Positions 1 to 8,057 of a stretch of 61,800 nt of DNA are shown piece after piece. Source of the stretch: a bacterium (lineage in GTDB: Bacteria > Campylobacterota > Campylobacteria > Campylobacterales > Sulfurovaceae); NCBI GenBank assembly GCA_018822805.1, contig JAHJJU010000060.1, positions 1 to 61,800 of the forward strand. Direction: 5' to 3'. The position numbers and the translations under genes were made by a program. The stretch's first letter is position 1. Each line of letters starts with the position of its first letter. The notes under the pieces were generated by a model, which ran no database searches, was not told where the DNA came from, and was given only the letters and a program-made list of their open reading frames with translations.

Positions 1-128
1 CTCGGTATGATTTTGTACAAAGTAAAAGCCACAGAGAGACGAAAATATGTTGATTTTTATCTACTTTGGTTTAGTCTGTGGTAGAATTAGAGATAGTAAA
101 ATTGTAGTTGATGTTGGAATTGGGTTTT

Positions 129-326
129 TCAGGGTTGACTAAATAGTGCAACAGTACATGATTCTCTTAATTCAACTTTGCTTTCATCGCTACCTTCCAT
201 TATCATTATAGCTTTACAGGTTGAACTATTACTCATACATATATAAACTGTATCTCCTTTTTCAAAACTAAATGCTAATGTTACTATTGAGCTGATAGCC
301 ACTAAACTAAACAAAAACTTTTTCAT
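129..326 (-). CDS. Small secreted hypothetical protein (65 aa)
   Basis: The first 20 or so residues form a signal peptide: MKK, then a hydrophobic stretch ending near AFSF. The mature part is about 45 residues with three cysteines (YICMS, TCKA, ESCTV), so it is probably an exported periplasmic protein with a disulfide. I do not recognise the family. It is divergent from the XRE-type regulator gene that starts at 437, and the shared 110-bp intergenic region holds two copies of an operator-like sequence, so the regulator may control it. The start has no strong Shine-Dalgarno sequence (AAAGGG lies about 8 bases upstream). Existence as a gene is moderately supported by the signal peptide and divergent promoter layout. 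Confidence 0.5.
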   Translation of the reverse strand: MKKFLFSLVAISSIVTLAFSFEKGDTVYICMSNSSTCKAIMIMEGSDESKVELRESCTVALFSQP

Positions 327-362
327 AAAAAACCCTTTTAAATTAAAATTCCATTCAATATA

Positions 363-376
363 TTCACTATAGGGAA
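363..376. promoter_or_regulatory. Operator-like site, copy 1
   Basis: TTCACTATAGGGAA is an imperfect dyad: its reverse complement matches at 12 of 14 positions. An identical copy lies at 417-430, 54 bases away. Both sit between the divergent small secreted gene and the XRE regulator gene. This is typical for autoregulation by a small helix-turn-helix repressor. The role is inferred. Confidence 0.55.
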
Positions 377-416
377 TGGTTAAAATATTCTATCTATTCT
401 AAACTTAAAATAAAAT

Positions 417-430
417 TTCACTATAGGGAA
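417..430. promoter_or_regulatory. Operator-like site, copy 2
   Basis: Second exact copy of TTCACTATAGGGAA, ending six bases before the TTG start of the XRE-family gene. A protein bound here would block initiation of that gene, so negative autoregulation is the simplest reading. Confidence 0.55.
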
Positions 431-436
431 AATTTA

Positions 437-715
437 TTGGATAACTTAGAATTTACAGACAAGGAAGTTAAAGCTTTTCATCGTATTATTACTGAAAATA
501 TTAAAAACTTACGAAAGTCAAAAAATATAACACAACTTGATTTGGCACTAACCATTGGTCATAAATCAATGAGTACGATAGGTAAGATTGAAGCAGGATT
601 AGAAGACAAACATTATAATGTGGAACAACTTTATAAAATAGCTAAAGCATTAGATGTCAATATCTGCGAATTCTTCCAAGACACCAAAATTAAAACAACC
701 GATTCTCATCTTTAA
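437..715 (+). CDS. XRE-family helix-turn-helix transcriptional regulator (92 aa)
   Basis: A short protein made almost entirely of one Cro/C1-type HTH domain, about residues 18-80: NIKNLRKSKNITQLDLA, then the SMSTIGKIEAG recognition region, then YKIAKALDV. It starts with TTG. Two identical dyad sites lie at 363 and 417, which points to autoregulation and control of the divergent secreted gene. The 3' end overlaps the convergent primase-helicase gene by 26 bp. It resembles small regulators of restriction and other defence loci. The target regulon is inferred only. Confidence 0.85.
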   Translation: MDNLEFTDKEVKAFHRIITENIKNLRKSKNITQLDLALTIGHKSMSTIGKIEAGLEDKHYNVEQLYKIAKALDVNICEFFQDTKIKTTDSHL

Positions 716-2891
716 CCTGATACCCCATCTCCTTATATCCTTTCAACCTCTTACCCAAACTACTCTTCAACATAGCTACATTCTCATCCACAAAATCAAT
801 AGCCAAACACTTTTGTCCTCTTCTACCAACTCTTCCCAGATATTGTACTATTCGACCAACATAGGAGATAGGCATGGTAAATACAATCGTATCTAAATGA
901 GGAAAGTCAATCCCCTCACCAACATAGGAGCTAGTGGACAAAATGATAGAATGATTTGGTGCATCTTTTAGAGCCTTTTTTTGTACTTTGTGACTTAATC
1001 CACCATGTAGAAGTAGTGAGTTAATTTTTTTTGCATCCAAATAGTGGTAGAGCATATTAAGGTGTTCAATTCGTTCACTCAAAACCAGTATATTTCTATC
1101 TTTTAATTTTAAAATCTCTTCTACTATTAGTTTGTTTCTATCTTCATCTTCCATTATCTCATTTAAAATTTCTGCAAAGCTATCTTGAAAAGTATCAAAC
1201 GAGGTATTTACTGTTTTGAGTTGATGGATTGGTCTTTTTTTTGCTTTAAGTTCATAAGCTATCTCTCCACATAGCATAAACATGATGGGGTGCATTCCAT
1301 CTTTTCTTTTTGGTGTGGCACTTAAACCTACGATGTATTTTCCTCTAAAGCGTTTGAGTGGAATTTCAAAAGAGACAGCAGGTATATGATGAACTTCATC
1401 CACAATAATTTGAGTGTAGTTCTCTATCATCTCTGGTCTATTTTTTAGTGATTGTAGCGTGGCTATGTCAATGTTTGAAGTGATTCTTTTTTTACCTTTT
1501 CCTAACATACCAACTGTTTTTATATCTACGCTAAAATATTCACTTAAACGCTCTGCCCATTGTTCAAGTAGAGTAGTTTTATGTATCAAGATAAGTGTAT
1601 TGATGGCTCTTTTGGCAATAATTGCTGATGCAACTGCTGTTTTCCCAAAACCTGGTGGAGCGATAAGTAGAGCGTAGTTGTTTTTCATAATAGCAGAGAA
1701 GGCTTCTTTTTGTTCATCTTTTAACATTAGTGAAAAATTTGGCTTTTTTATCTTGTTAGTTATCCGTCTATCTTCTATTATAAATTCAACACCGTTAGCT
1801 CTAAAATAGGATTTTACTTTTTTTGTTAATCCCCTTGGTAGAATAACATAGCGTTCATTTTGTTCATACAGTGAAATGACTCTTGGTATGTTGTAGGTAG
1901 ATTTTCTTAGGTTCTGGCGTATGTAAAACTCTGGATTATAGAAAGAGGAAAATCTTTGAAGTTTACTTAAAAGTGCCTTGGAGAGTTCAAGTTTTTCAAT
2001 ATGAAGTGCGTCAAATAGCGTAGCTTTTACTCTCTTTGGAAAGAGAGTTGGTTTAACCTCTTTTATCTCCCATGGCATAAGTGTTTCATCTCTATTTGGA
2101 TTTGAGATGATATGGTTTGTAATTAGGGTTGAGAGTTGTTTAGCTGTTATCTTTTGAATATTTTGAAGTATTTGCCACTGCTCATCAAAAGGTTGTAGTG
2201 TTTGGATGTCAATAAAAACAGTTTTGTTCTCTTGCCTTGAACCAAAATGAAGAGGTAGAGCTACAAGATTACCCAAAGCATCAGGAGCTACAAAATCTTG
2301 TGTGGGAAAGAGTCTATCATAGCTATTCATATCTATCCCACTAGCTATATTCATCGCTTTTGTGATAAGAATATCACCCAACCTTCTAGCATCAGAGGCA
2401 CGAACCAAAGTATCAAAAAAGAACCAAATATGAATGCCATTTCCTGATTTTGAAATCTCTATGAGAGGATTTAATTTTAACTCTTGACAAATTTTATAGA
2501 TGGCTCTGCTATCTTCTATAAAACTTGCTTTGTCAAGGTCAATTACTAAAAATTTGCTCATTACTTGTGAAACTATAGCGTAAGATCCAAGTCGTATTTT
2601 TCCTTCAAGATGTCGCTGAATAATTTCATCATTTATAGGAATATAGTCATTACCTCTAAAAGTATAAGTGGCAGGAGCATACCCTTTTTTACTTCCATCT
2701 TTACTGACCCAATGTGTGGCATAGACATCATCTCTGGTGACAAAGAGGGATTTGAAGAGTTGGACTTTTTGGGTTTTTGTGAAAGGAGATAGTTTTTCTA
2801 TGGACTGTTTTAGATGGTAAATCTCATTTTCTATATTTTGTTTCTGTTGTTCTAAGGCTTGGAGTCTTTGATAGAGTTCTTTCTGTTGCAT
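690..2891 (-). CDS. TOTE-type archaeo-eukaryotic primase fused to SF2 helicase
   Basis: A 733-residue protein. An N-terminal coiled coil (about 1-35) is followed by an archaeo-eukaryotic primase-like domain (about 45-250) of the sort named from TOTE conflict systems. Its catalytic motifs are visible: VIDLD (metal-binding acidic pair) and SGNGIHIWFFF (the sGxGxHxW motif). The C-terminal half is a superfamily 2 helicase with Walker A APPGFGKT, DEVHH box, GLSATPKRKDG, LLHGGLSHK and QYLGRVGRRGQ. It could prime or unwind nucleic acid in defence against mobile DNA. The neighbours are a 171-aa DUF6155-like gene just upstream and a convergent XRE regulator. The usual nuclease partners of TOTE loci are not seen, so its role here is uncertain. 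Confidence 0.85.
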   Translation of the reverse strand: MQQKELYQRLQALEQQKQNIENEIYHLKQSIEKLSPFTKTQKVQLFKSLFVTRDDVYATHWVSKDGSKKGYAPATYTFRGNDYIPINDEIIQRHLEGKIRLGSYAIVSQVMSKFLVIDLDKASFIEDSRAIYKICQELKLNPLIEISKSGNGIHIWFFFDTLVRASDARRLGDILITKAMNIASGIDMNSYDRLFPTQDFVAPDALGNLVALPLHFGSRQENKTVFIDIQTLQPFDEQWQILQNIQKITAKQLSTLITNHIISNPNRDETLMPWEIKEVKPTLFPKRVKATLFDALHIEKLELSKALLSKLQRFSSFYNPEFYIRQNLRKSTYNIPRVISLYEQNERYVILPRGLTKKVKSYFRANGVEFIIEDRRITNKIKKPNFSLMLKDEQKEAFSAIMKNNYALLIAPPGFGKTAVASAIIAKRAINTLILIHKTTLLEQWAERLSEYFSVDIKTVGMLGKGKKRITSNIDIATLQSLKNRPEMIENYTQIIVDEVHHIPAVSFEIPLKRFRGKYIVGLSATPKRKDGMHPIMFMLCGEIAYELKAKKRPIHQLKTVNTSFDTFQDSFAEILNEIMEDEDRNKLIVEEILKLKDRNILVLSERIEHLNMLYHYLDAKKINSLLLHGGLSHKVQKKALKDAPNHSIILSTSSYVGEGIDFPHLDTIVFTMPISYVGRIVQYLGRVGRRGQKCLAIDFVDENVAMLKSSLGKRLKGYKEMGYQVKDENRLF

Positions 2892-2897
2892 ATATTT

Positions 2898-3413
2898 TTA
2901 AACAGCTTCTCCTATTATATCAGTAAAAAGCTCCCAAATATGCTCATAGTACATATTAGTGTGTGTTCTTAAATAGTTTCGTACCTTTTGAATTTGCTCT
3001 TGTGTGGGGTTATTCTCTATTAAAAAATGAAGATAGTTATTTAAATGGTCATAAACCTTATCTTCATAAATTTCAGGACCACCACCATAGTCATTTAAAT
3101 AGGTCATGTATCCATCAAATGCTATCCACTCCATCTTACAGAGTATTTTTTTACTGATTTTACTTTTTTTGGCTTTTGTTAAAACAGCATTTACTTTACG
3201 AACTTCGATATCTTTTGGATAACCTTTAGGTGTTTGACTCTCTGTTGCTTTTGTGATTGCTTTAATATATTCCTCTTCACCATCACCCAAAAGACGCATA
3301 TCTAAAAAACTTTTCATATCTTTTGAAAAGCCGTATATCTCTTTAATTATCTGCTCTTGTTCTTTTGGCGAAAGTGTGAAAAAAACTTTTTTTATCTCTC
3401 TTAGTGTTGCCAT
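2898..3413 (-). CDS. DUF6155-like hypothetical protein (171 aa)
   Basis: An all-helical, soluble protein. The opening MATLREIKKVFFTLSPKEQ and the following helix KEIYGFSKDMKSFLDMRL are what I associate with the DUF6155 family, whose function is unknown. There is no signal peptide or membrane segment. It lies six bases upstream of the primase-helicase gene on the same strand, so the two are probably cotranscribed and may act together. The family assignment is from pattern memory only. Confidence 0.6.
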   Translation of the reverse strand: MATLREIKKVFFTLSPKEQEQIIKEIYGFSKDMKSFLDMRLLGDGEEEYIKAITKATESQTPKGYPKDIEVRKVNAVLTKAKKSKISKKILCKMEWIAFDGYMTYLNDYGGGPEIYEDKVYDHLNNYLHFLIENNPTQEQIQKVRNYLRTHTNMYYEHIWELFTDIIGEAV

Positions 3414-3502
3414 ATTATTCTCCTAATTGTTGATGGTTTGGTATATTTTTGTAAAGTTATTCATGGCATTACTTTTTGAATATATCATAACAAAAATTAA
3501 GA

Positions 3503-4876
3503 CTATTTGAGATTGTCTTTAATCTCTTCAGCCACCTTCTCAGCCCTCGTCCCCAAAACCACTTGAATAGTCGTCTCACTAGGCTTAATCACCCCCTTAG
3601 CCCCCAATTTTAAAAATGCCTCATCACTCAAATCTTTAGAGGATTTAACCTCCATACGAAGCCGTGTAATACAGGCATCGGTAGAGACAATATTCTCTTT
3701 GCCTCCTAGAGCTTCAATAAAGGCTAAGGCTTCATCGCTTTTTTGTTCTGTTTGCTTCTCTCCATTACTACTAAAGATAGTCAGTTTAAAAATCTTAATC
3801 GTGTAGTACGAGAGAACAAAATAGATAAACCCAAACGCCAACCCTAAAGGTAAAATAAGCAGTGGATTGGTAGCCAATTTATAGTTAATCACATAATCAA
3901 AGAATCCAGCTGAGAAGCCAAAACCGTGATGGATGTCTAGGGCGTGAGCTGTAGCGACGGCAAGTCCTGCAAGTATGGCATGAAGTAGAAAGAGCAGGGG
4001 AGCGATGAAGAGGAAGAGAAACTCTAATGGTTCAGTAATTCCTGTTAAAAATGAGGTAAACGCAACCCCTGCTAGAATTGCTCCTGCTTTTTTGCGTTGC
4101 TCTTTGGCTGTGGTGAGGTAGATGGCGAGTGCCATAGAGGGTAAGCCGAACATCATAACAATGTAGAACCCACTCATATAAATTCCAGCCGTTGGGTCAC
4201 CTGCGAAAAAACGGTGTAAATCTCCATTGGCAACAACCGTAGCTCCCTCTTTGATGTAGGTATAATCGCCCAATTGAAACCAAAAAACGGAGTTTAGAAT
4301 ATGGTGTAAACCTAAAGGAATAAGTAGACGATTGAGGGTTCCATAGATGAATGTTCCTACTTCATCAAGACTGATAATCATGTGAGAAAAGCTGTCAATC
4401 GCCCCTTGGGCGTAATGCCAAAAGTATCCTGCTAGAATCCCGATGACTATAGCCAATAGGGCTGTAGCAATGGGAACAAAGCGTTTCCCTCCAAAAAAGC
4501 CTAAAAACTCGGGAAGTTTAATGGTGTGGAAACGGTTATAGAGGGTTCCTGCTAAAACTCCAATAATAATACCGATAAAGACACCCATGTTTAAATTTTC
4601 ATCTATCTGTAGATAGACAGCTTTGGCGATGAGGATACCCACCCCTGCAGAGAGGGCTGCTGCTCCGTCATTGTTCTTGGCTAAACCGTACGCGATACCG
4701 ATGGCAAAGAGTAGGTCGAGGTTAGAGAAGATGGATTCTCCTGCTACTTTCATAATGTTGGCTATATCACCTGTAAAAATATCACCAAAACCAAGGCGTA
4801 GTAAAATTGCAGCAATGGGCAAAACAGCAATGGGGGTCATAAGGGCTTTACCCACTTTTTGTAACAGATTAAACAT
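3503..4876 (-). CDS. nagE: PTS N-acetylglucosamine/glucose-type EIICB permease
   Basis: A 457-residue sugar permease of the phosphotransferase system. The IIC membrane part (about 1-365) shows the NagE-like stretches KLPEFLGFFGGKRFVPIAT, RLLIPLGLHHILNSVFWFQ and FLTGITEPLEFLFLF. A IIB domain follows after a linker, with the phosphorylated cysteine in DACITRLRM (about C402). It is closest by eye to E. coli NagE but lacks the C-terminal EIIA domain, and no EIIA gene is adjacent. The start overlaps the end of the HPr-EI gene by 8 bp, so the two form an operon. The substrate is inferred from the family. Sugar PTS genes are uncommon in Campylobacterota. Confidence 0.85.
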   Translation of the reverse strand: MFNLLQKVGKALMTPIAVLPIAAILLRLGFGDIFTGDIANIMKVAGESIFSNLDLLFAIGIAYGLAKNNDGAAALSAGVGILIAKAVYLQIDENLNMGVFIGIIIGVLAGTLYNRFHTIKLPEFLGFFGGKRFVPIATALLAIVIGILAGYFWHYAQGAIDSFSHMIISLDEVGTFIYGTLNRLLIPLGLHHILNSVFWFQLGDYTYIKEGATVVANGDLHRFFAGDPTAGIYMSGFYIVMMFGLPSMALAIYLTTAKEQRKKAGAILAGVAFTSFLTGITEPLEFLFLFIAPLLFLLHAILAGLAVATAHALDIHHGFGFSAGFFDYVINYKLATNPLLILPLGLAFGFIYFVLSYYTIKIFKLTIFSSNGEKQTEQKSDEALAFIEALGGKENIVSTDACITRLRMEVKSSKDLSDEAFLKLGAKGVIKPSETTIQVVLGTRAEKVAEEIKDNLK

Positions 4877-6704
4877 TTCGGATTCTCTCTTTTAATGATG
4901 GAATAAGTTTGGATGAGACACTAAGAGAAGTGTATCCCATATTTATGAGTTTTTCGGTAGCCTCTTCAACTCCTGCCAATTCTCCACAAATACTGATGGG
5001 TTTTTGGGTGGTTTCTATTATCTGTTGCAGTGCATTCATCATTATGGGTGAGGTGGCATCGGCTGTTAGGCTTGGATGGGTTCTCTCAATAGCGAAGAGG
5101 TATTGAGTAAGGTCATTGGTTCCTATGGAGTAGAAGTCGACCAGTTGGTCGAACGCTTTTAGAGCAAAGATAACGCTTGGAACTTCTAGCATGATTCCGA
5201 ATTGGATGAGGGTGGTGTCTATATTGTGTTCTTTGGCTATTTCTTGGGCGATGGCTTTAGCGTTATTAAACTCTTCCGGGGTGGCAACCATGGGGAACAT
5301 GATTTTGATTGTTTTTTCGTTCGATGAAATCGAACCTACGGCTTTGAAAATGGCTAGAAGTTGCTCTTTAAATAGATCCTGCTCTTGGAGTGAGAATCGG
5401 ATTCCTCTGACTCCTAAAAATGGGTTGTCCTCTTTTTCGATATTTATATAAGGTAAGGATTTGTCTCCACCGATGTCTAGGGTTCGGATTGTTATTTCAT
5501 CAAAGAGATTAAATATCTCTGTATAGGCTTGAATTTGCTCTTCTAAAGTGGGTTTGGTCTTTGTGAAAAGGAATTCCGTTCTAAGTAGTCCGACTCCGTC
5601 TGCTCCTTGTTCTTTTGCCTCTTTGGCTGATGGTATATCGGCAATATTGGCTAATATTTTTATCTGTTTTCCCTTTTTTGTTTGGGTAAATTCAAAACGC
5701 TTTTGGTAGCTTTGTTCTTTTTGGGTTTGAAATACTTTTTGTTTCTCTTTGGCTTTTGTTATATCGTTGTCTGTTGGTTCCAAGATAAGATTTCCACTAT
5801 TGGCATCAAGTATCGCATTAAGAATTATTTCTATGGGCTCATTAACAATCATTGAGGGAATTCCAAAGGAACGTAACAGTATAGAAGTATGCGAAGTAGG
5901 TGTTCCTTTTTGTAAAACAACACCCTGAATAGGCGTGTCATTAAGTTCAGATATTTCACTGGGTAATAAATCATCAGCCAATAAAATATAAGGTGTATGA
6001 GGTAGATTGATTTGTGTGGTTATACCCATATGTGTGAAGATTCTCTGTTTGAGGTCTTGATAGTCGGCGATGCGTGATTCAAATTTTGTATTTTTGAGTT
6101 TTTCTATCTCTTGGTCTATCGTATTAAAATTTTTCCTAAAGAGTTCAGAGTTGAGTAGCTCCTTTTGAGCTAAAAAGATTTGAGCCTCATCTTTTGTTTT
6201 ATTGTTTTCATAGAGTTCTAATAACTCCTCTTCTGTTTTTAAAATGGCATCCTGTAGGGGCAGAGCCATGTCTCTGCCCTTCTGTTCAACCTTTTCTAGC
6301 ATAACAATAGGAGCAATAGCAATCCCTTTAGCAATAGTTTGTCCTTTAAGAGCAGAAGATTCATAACTTTCTTTTTCTTGATCAATAGCTTTAATCTTCA
6401 CATCCTCTTCCATGAGTTGCTTAAAAAAAGAGCTAAGATGAACACTTGCTTTTTGAGCTTCTTCTCCTATTGATTTTAAAATAAATGTTTCATTTTTTTC
6501 TAAAGAGAGCGATAATATTTGAGGGATTTGTGTTGCAGATACTTCTTGGTTGTTGGCAATTAATGTAATGGTTGCATCAAACTGTTTAACTTCATTGGCA
6601 AATTGGGCGATAGGTCTTAGGTGAAAACCGTTGGATGAGGTGATGGTTAGAGTGGTCTGGATAGATGATTTGGGTTTTGAAAATAATTTTTTGAGTATGT
6701 TCAT
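4869..6704 (-). CDS. HPr-enzyme I fusion phosphotransferase (PTS)
   Basis: A 611-residue protein joining HPr (about 15-100) to enzyme I (about 120-611). The HPr site is NGFHLRPIAQ (H28). Enzyme I shows the phosphohistidine motif GTPTSHTSI (H272), then GVGLLRTEFLF, FPMVATPEE, FGIMLEVPS, FYSIGTNDLTQY and SICGELAG (active Cys573). It would move phosphate from PEP to HPr and on to an EIIA encoded elsewhere; no EIIA domain is present. Two REP-like elements lie inside the gene in frame. One encodes the GRDMALPL segment near residues 142-149 and the other the AVGSISSNE segment near 455-463. Both fall in positions that look like surface loops. The gene is first in an operon with the EIICB gene. Confidence 0.88.
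   Translation of the reverse strand: MNILKKLFSKPKSSIQTTLTITSSNGFHLRPIAQFANEVKQFDATITLIANNQEVSATQIPQILSLSLEKNETFILKSIGEEAQKASVHLSSFFKQLMEEDVKIKAIDQEKESYESSALKGQTIAKGIAIAPIVMLEKVEQKGRDMALPLQDAILKTEEELLELYENNKTKDEAQIFLAQKELLNSELFRKNFNTIDQEIEKLKNTKFESRIADYQDLKQRIFTHMGITTQINLPHTPYILLADDLLPSEISELNDTPIQGVVLQKGTPTSHTSILLRSFGIPSMIVNEPIEIILNAILDANSGNLILEPTDNDITKAKEKQKVFQTQKEQSYQKRFEFTQTKKGKQIKILANIADIPSAKEAKEQGADGVGLLRTEFLFTKTKPTLEEQIQAYTEIFNLFDEITIRTLDIGGDKSLPYINIEKEDNPFLGVRGIRFSLQEQDLFKEQLLAIFKAVGSISSNEKTIKIMFPMVATPEEFNNAKAIAQEIAKEHNIDTTLIQFGIMLEVPSVIFALKAFDQLVDFYSIGTNDLTQYLFAIERTHPSLTADATSPIMMNALQQIIETTQKPISICGELAGVEEATEKLINMGYTSLSVSSKLIPSLKERIRNV
5319..5340 (-). repeat. REP-like GTAG hairpin inside the PTS gene
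   Basis: Perfect 7-bp stem GTTCGAT/ATCGAAC with a 3-base loop, followed by CTACG (CGTAG on the minus strand). It has the same architecture as the other GTAG-hairpins in this window and is read in frame as part of enzyme I (AVGSISSNE). Compared with other EI proteins as I recall them, the helix-to-strand loop before KIMFPM is longer here. Confidence 0.7.
6254..6279 (+). repeat. REP-like GTAG hairpin inside the PTS gene
   Basis: GTAG followed by an 8-bp stem GGGCAGAG/CTCTGCCC around a 6-base loop. The same hairpin sequence recurs at 50819 and 61702 outside genes. Here it is translated in frame (GRDMALPL) in the first part of enzyme I, soon after its first strand. Confidence 0.75.
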
Positions 6705-6725
6705 TTTATGCTTTCTCTATTTTTT

Positions 6726-6746
6726 GGTCAATAAATCGACCCTCCG
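6726..6746 (-). repeat. REP-like hairpin with GGAG variant
   Basis: GGTCAAT/ATCGACC stem with one mismatch, flanked by CTCCG, i.e. CGGAG on the minus strand in place of CGTAG. The stem is nearly identical to that at 41604. It lies just upstream of the HPr-EI start in the 120-bp gap before msrBA. Confidence 0.5.
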
Positions 6747-6825
6747 GGATTATCGTATTTTGATTAACCATCGCGTAAGGTCGTATTTTTTATTTCTTAA
6801 AATAGTAGCATAAAATTAAAAGCTC

Positions 6826-7683
6826 TTAAAACCTTTTTGTATGGTTATGGCAATAAGGTTTTAAATTTCGTAACTTATAATAACTTTGATGCTCATACTC
6901 TGCTCTATAAAATTTATGTTCGTTAGCATTTATTAATTGTGTGGCAATAATCATGCCATTATCTTCTAACCGGTTAATAAGCTTCATGGCGATATCTTCC
7001 TCTTCTGCATCGTTATAGAAAATGGCTGAGAGATATTGTGGTCCGATGTCTGGTCCTTGTCCATTGGTTTGTTCTGGATTGTGGATTTCAAAGAAGAGTT
7101 TTGTGAGCTCCTCAAAAGTGACAATAGTCGGGTCATAAGTCACTTCCACGGTTTCTAAGTGACCGGTATCTTTGTAGCAGACTTCTTGGTAGGTCGGATC
7201 TTCTAAGTGACCTCCCATGTATCCTGAATCAGCTGCCAATACACCGTTTTGTTTCTCAAACCAGTACTCTACACCCCAAAAACATCCAGCTGCAAAGTAG
7301 GCTTTTTTAAGTTTGCTCTCTTCTTCTAATCCTTGAAAATCAAGTGAGACAGAGTTAACACAGTGTCTTGTACTTTTAGGGGTCATCTGTTCTCCTCTAA
7401 ATACATGCCCTAAGTGTCCACCACAATTTGCACAGACAATTTCTACTCTTCGTCCATCGGCATCAGGAATTTCTCGTACAGCTCCTTCAATGGCATCATC
7501 AAAACTTGGCCATCCTGAACCGGAGTCAAATTTGTCCTCTGAGTTAAAAAGAGGAGTATTGCATTTTTTACAGGTATACGTTCCATTTTTATAAAAGCTG
7601 TTAAATTTACCGGAGAAGGGCATTTCTGTACCTTTGTTCTCTATGACACGTATCTCTTCAGCGTTTAAATCATTATAGTTCAT
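6826..7683 (-). CDS. msrBA: MsrB-MsrA fusion peptide methionine sulfoxide reductase
   Basis: Repairs oxidised methionine, reducing both R- and S-sulfoxides. The N-terminal MsrB domain (about 1-125) has the zinc cysteines CKKC and CANC, FDSGSGWPSF and the catalytic RHCVNSVSLDF. The C-terminal MsrA domain (about 130-285) begins AYFAAGCFWGVEYWF with the catalytic Cys in GCFWG, and has GGHLEDPTYQEVC and PDIGPQYLSAIFY. The order B-A is the reverse of the A-B fusions of some other bacteria. I chose the ATG at 7683, preceded by GGAAGAG, over an in-frame ATG 19 codons upstream. No signal peptide is seen in this form, so it is cytoplasmic. It is monocistronic, downstream of an AT-rich gap. Confidence 0.92.
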   Translation of the reverse strand: MNYNDLNAEEIRVIENKGTEMPFSGKFNSFYKNGTYTCKKCNTPLFNSEDKFDSGSGWPSFDDAIEGAVREIPDADGRRVEIVCANCGGHLGHVFRGEQMTPKSTRHCVNSVSLDFQGLEEESKLKKAYFAAGCFWGVEYWFEKQNGVLAADSGYMGGHLEDPTYQEVCYKDTGHLETVEVTYDPTIVTFEELTKLFFEIHNPEQTNGQGPDIGPQYLSAIFYNDAEEEDIAMKLINRLEDNGMIIATQLINANEHKFYRAEYEHQSYYKLRNLKPYCHNHTKRF

Positions 7684-8057
7684 TGTCTCTTCCTTTATTC
7701 GGACTAATTTAGTCTTATTTATATGACAATATAACATCATTAGTTAAAAACTAGCCATGAAAATTAAAAGCTATGAGATAAAATTTGTTGGAATTAAAAA
7801 ATGCATAATATTTGCACAAAAATTTAAAAAAATTAAACTTTGTCAGCTTTTTACTATGGCAAGCATAGTAAAATTTTTTTGTGATTTTAATACGATATCA
7901 ATGGTATAAAAATAGAAAATTTAATAAAAAAAGAAATAAACATGTATAAGCTTTAATACAGTATAAAAATTCTAAAAATAAGCGAAAAAAATCACAAACT
8001 ACAAAAAATTCACAATTATGCTATAATATCGTCTGAAATAATAAAGGAATAATAGAT
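7684..8057. other. AT-rich divergent intergenic region
   Basis: About 370 bp without a convincing gene, between the divergent msrBA and lpxC starts. It is very AT-rich and contains the lpxC promoter at its right end. I see no stable RNA or repeat in it. Confidence 0.6.
8022..8027 (+). promoter_or_regulatory. -10 box of the lpxC operon
   Basis: TATAAT, 30 bases before the lpxC ATG, in an A/T-rich upstream context with no clear -35 box, as is usual for sigma-70 promoters of Campylobacterota. A GGAAT-type ribosome site follows at about 8047. Confidence 0.65.

Noticed and set aside
1-84. Possible C-terminal end of a plus-strand gene (ending ...FYLLWFSLW then TAG)
   Set aside because: Only about 27 codons are visible at the window edge and no family is recognisable, so it cannot be supported as a gene.
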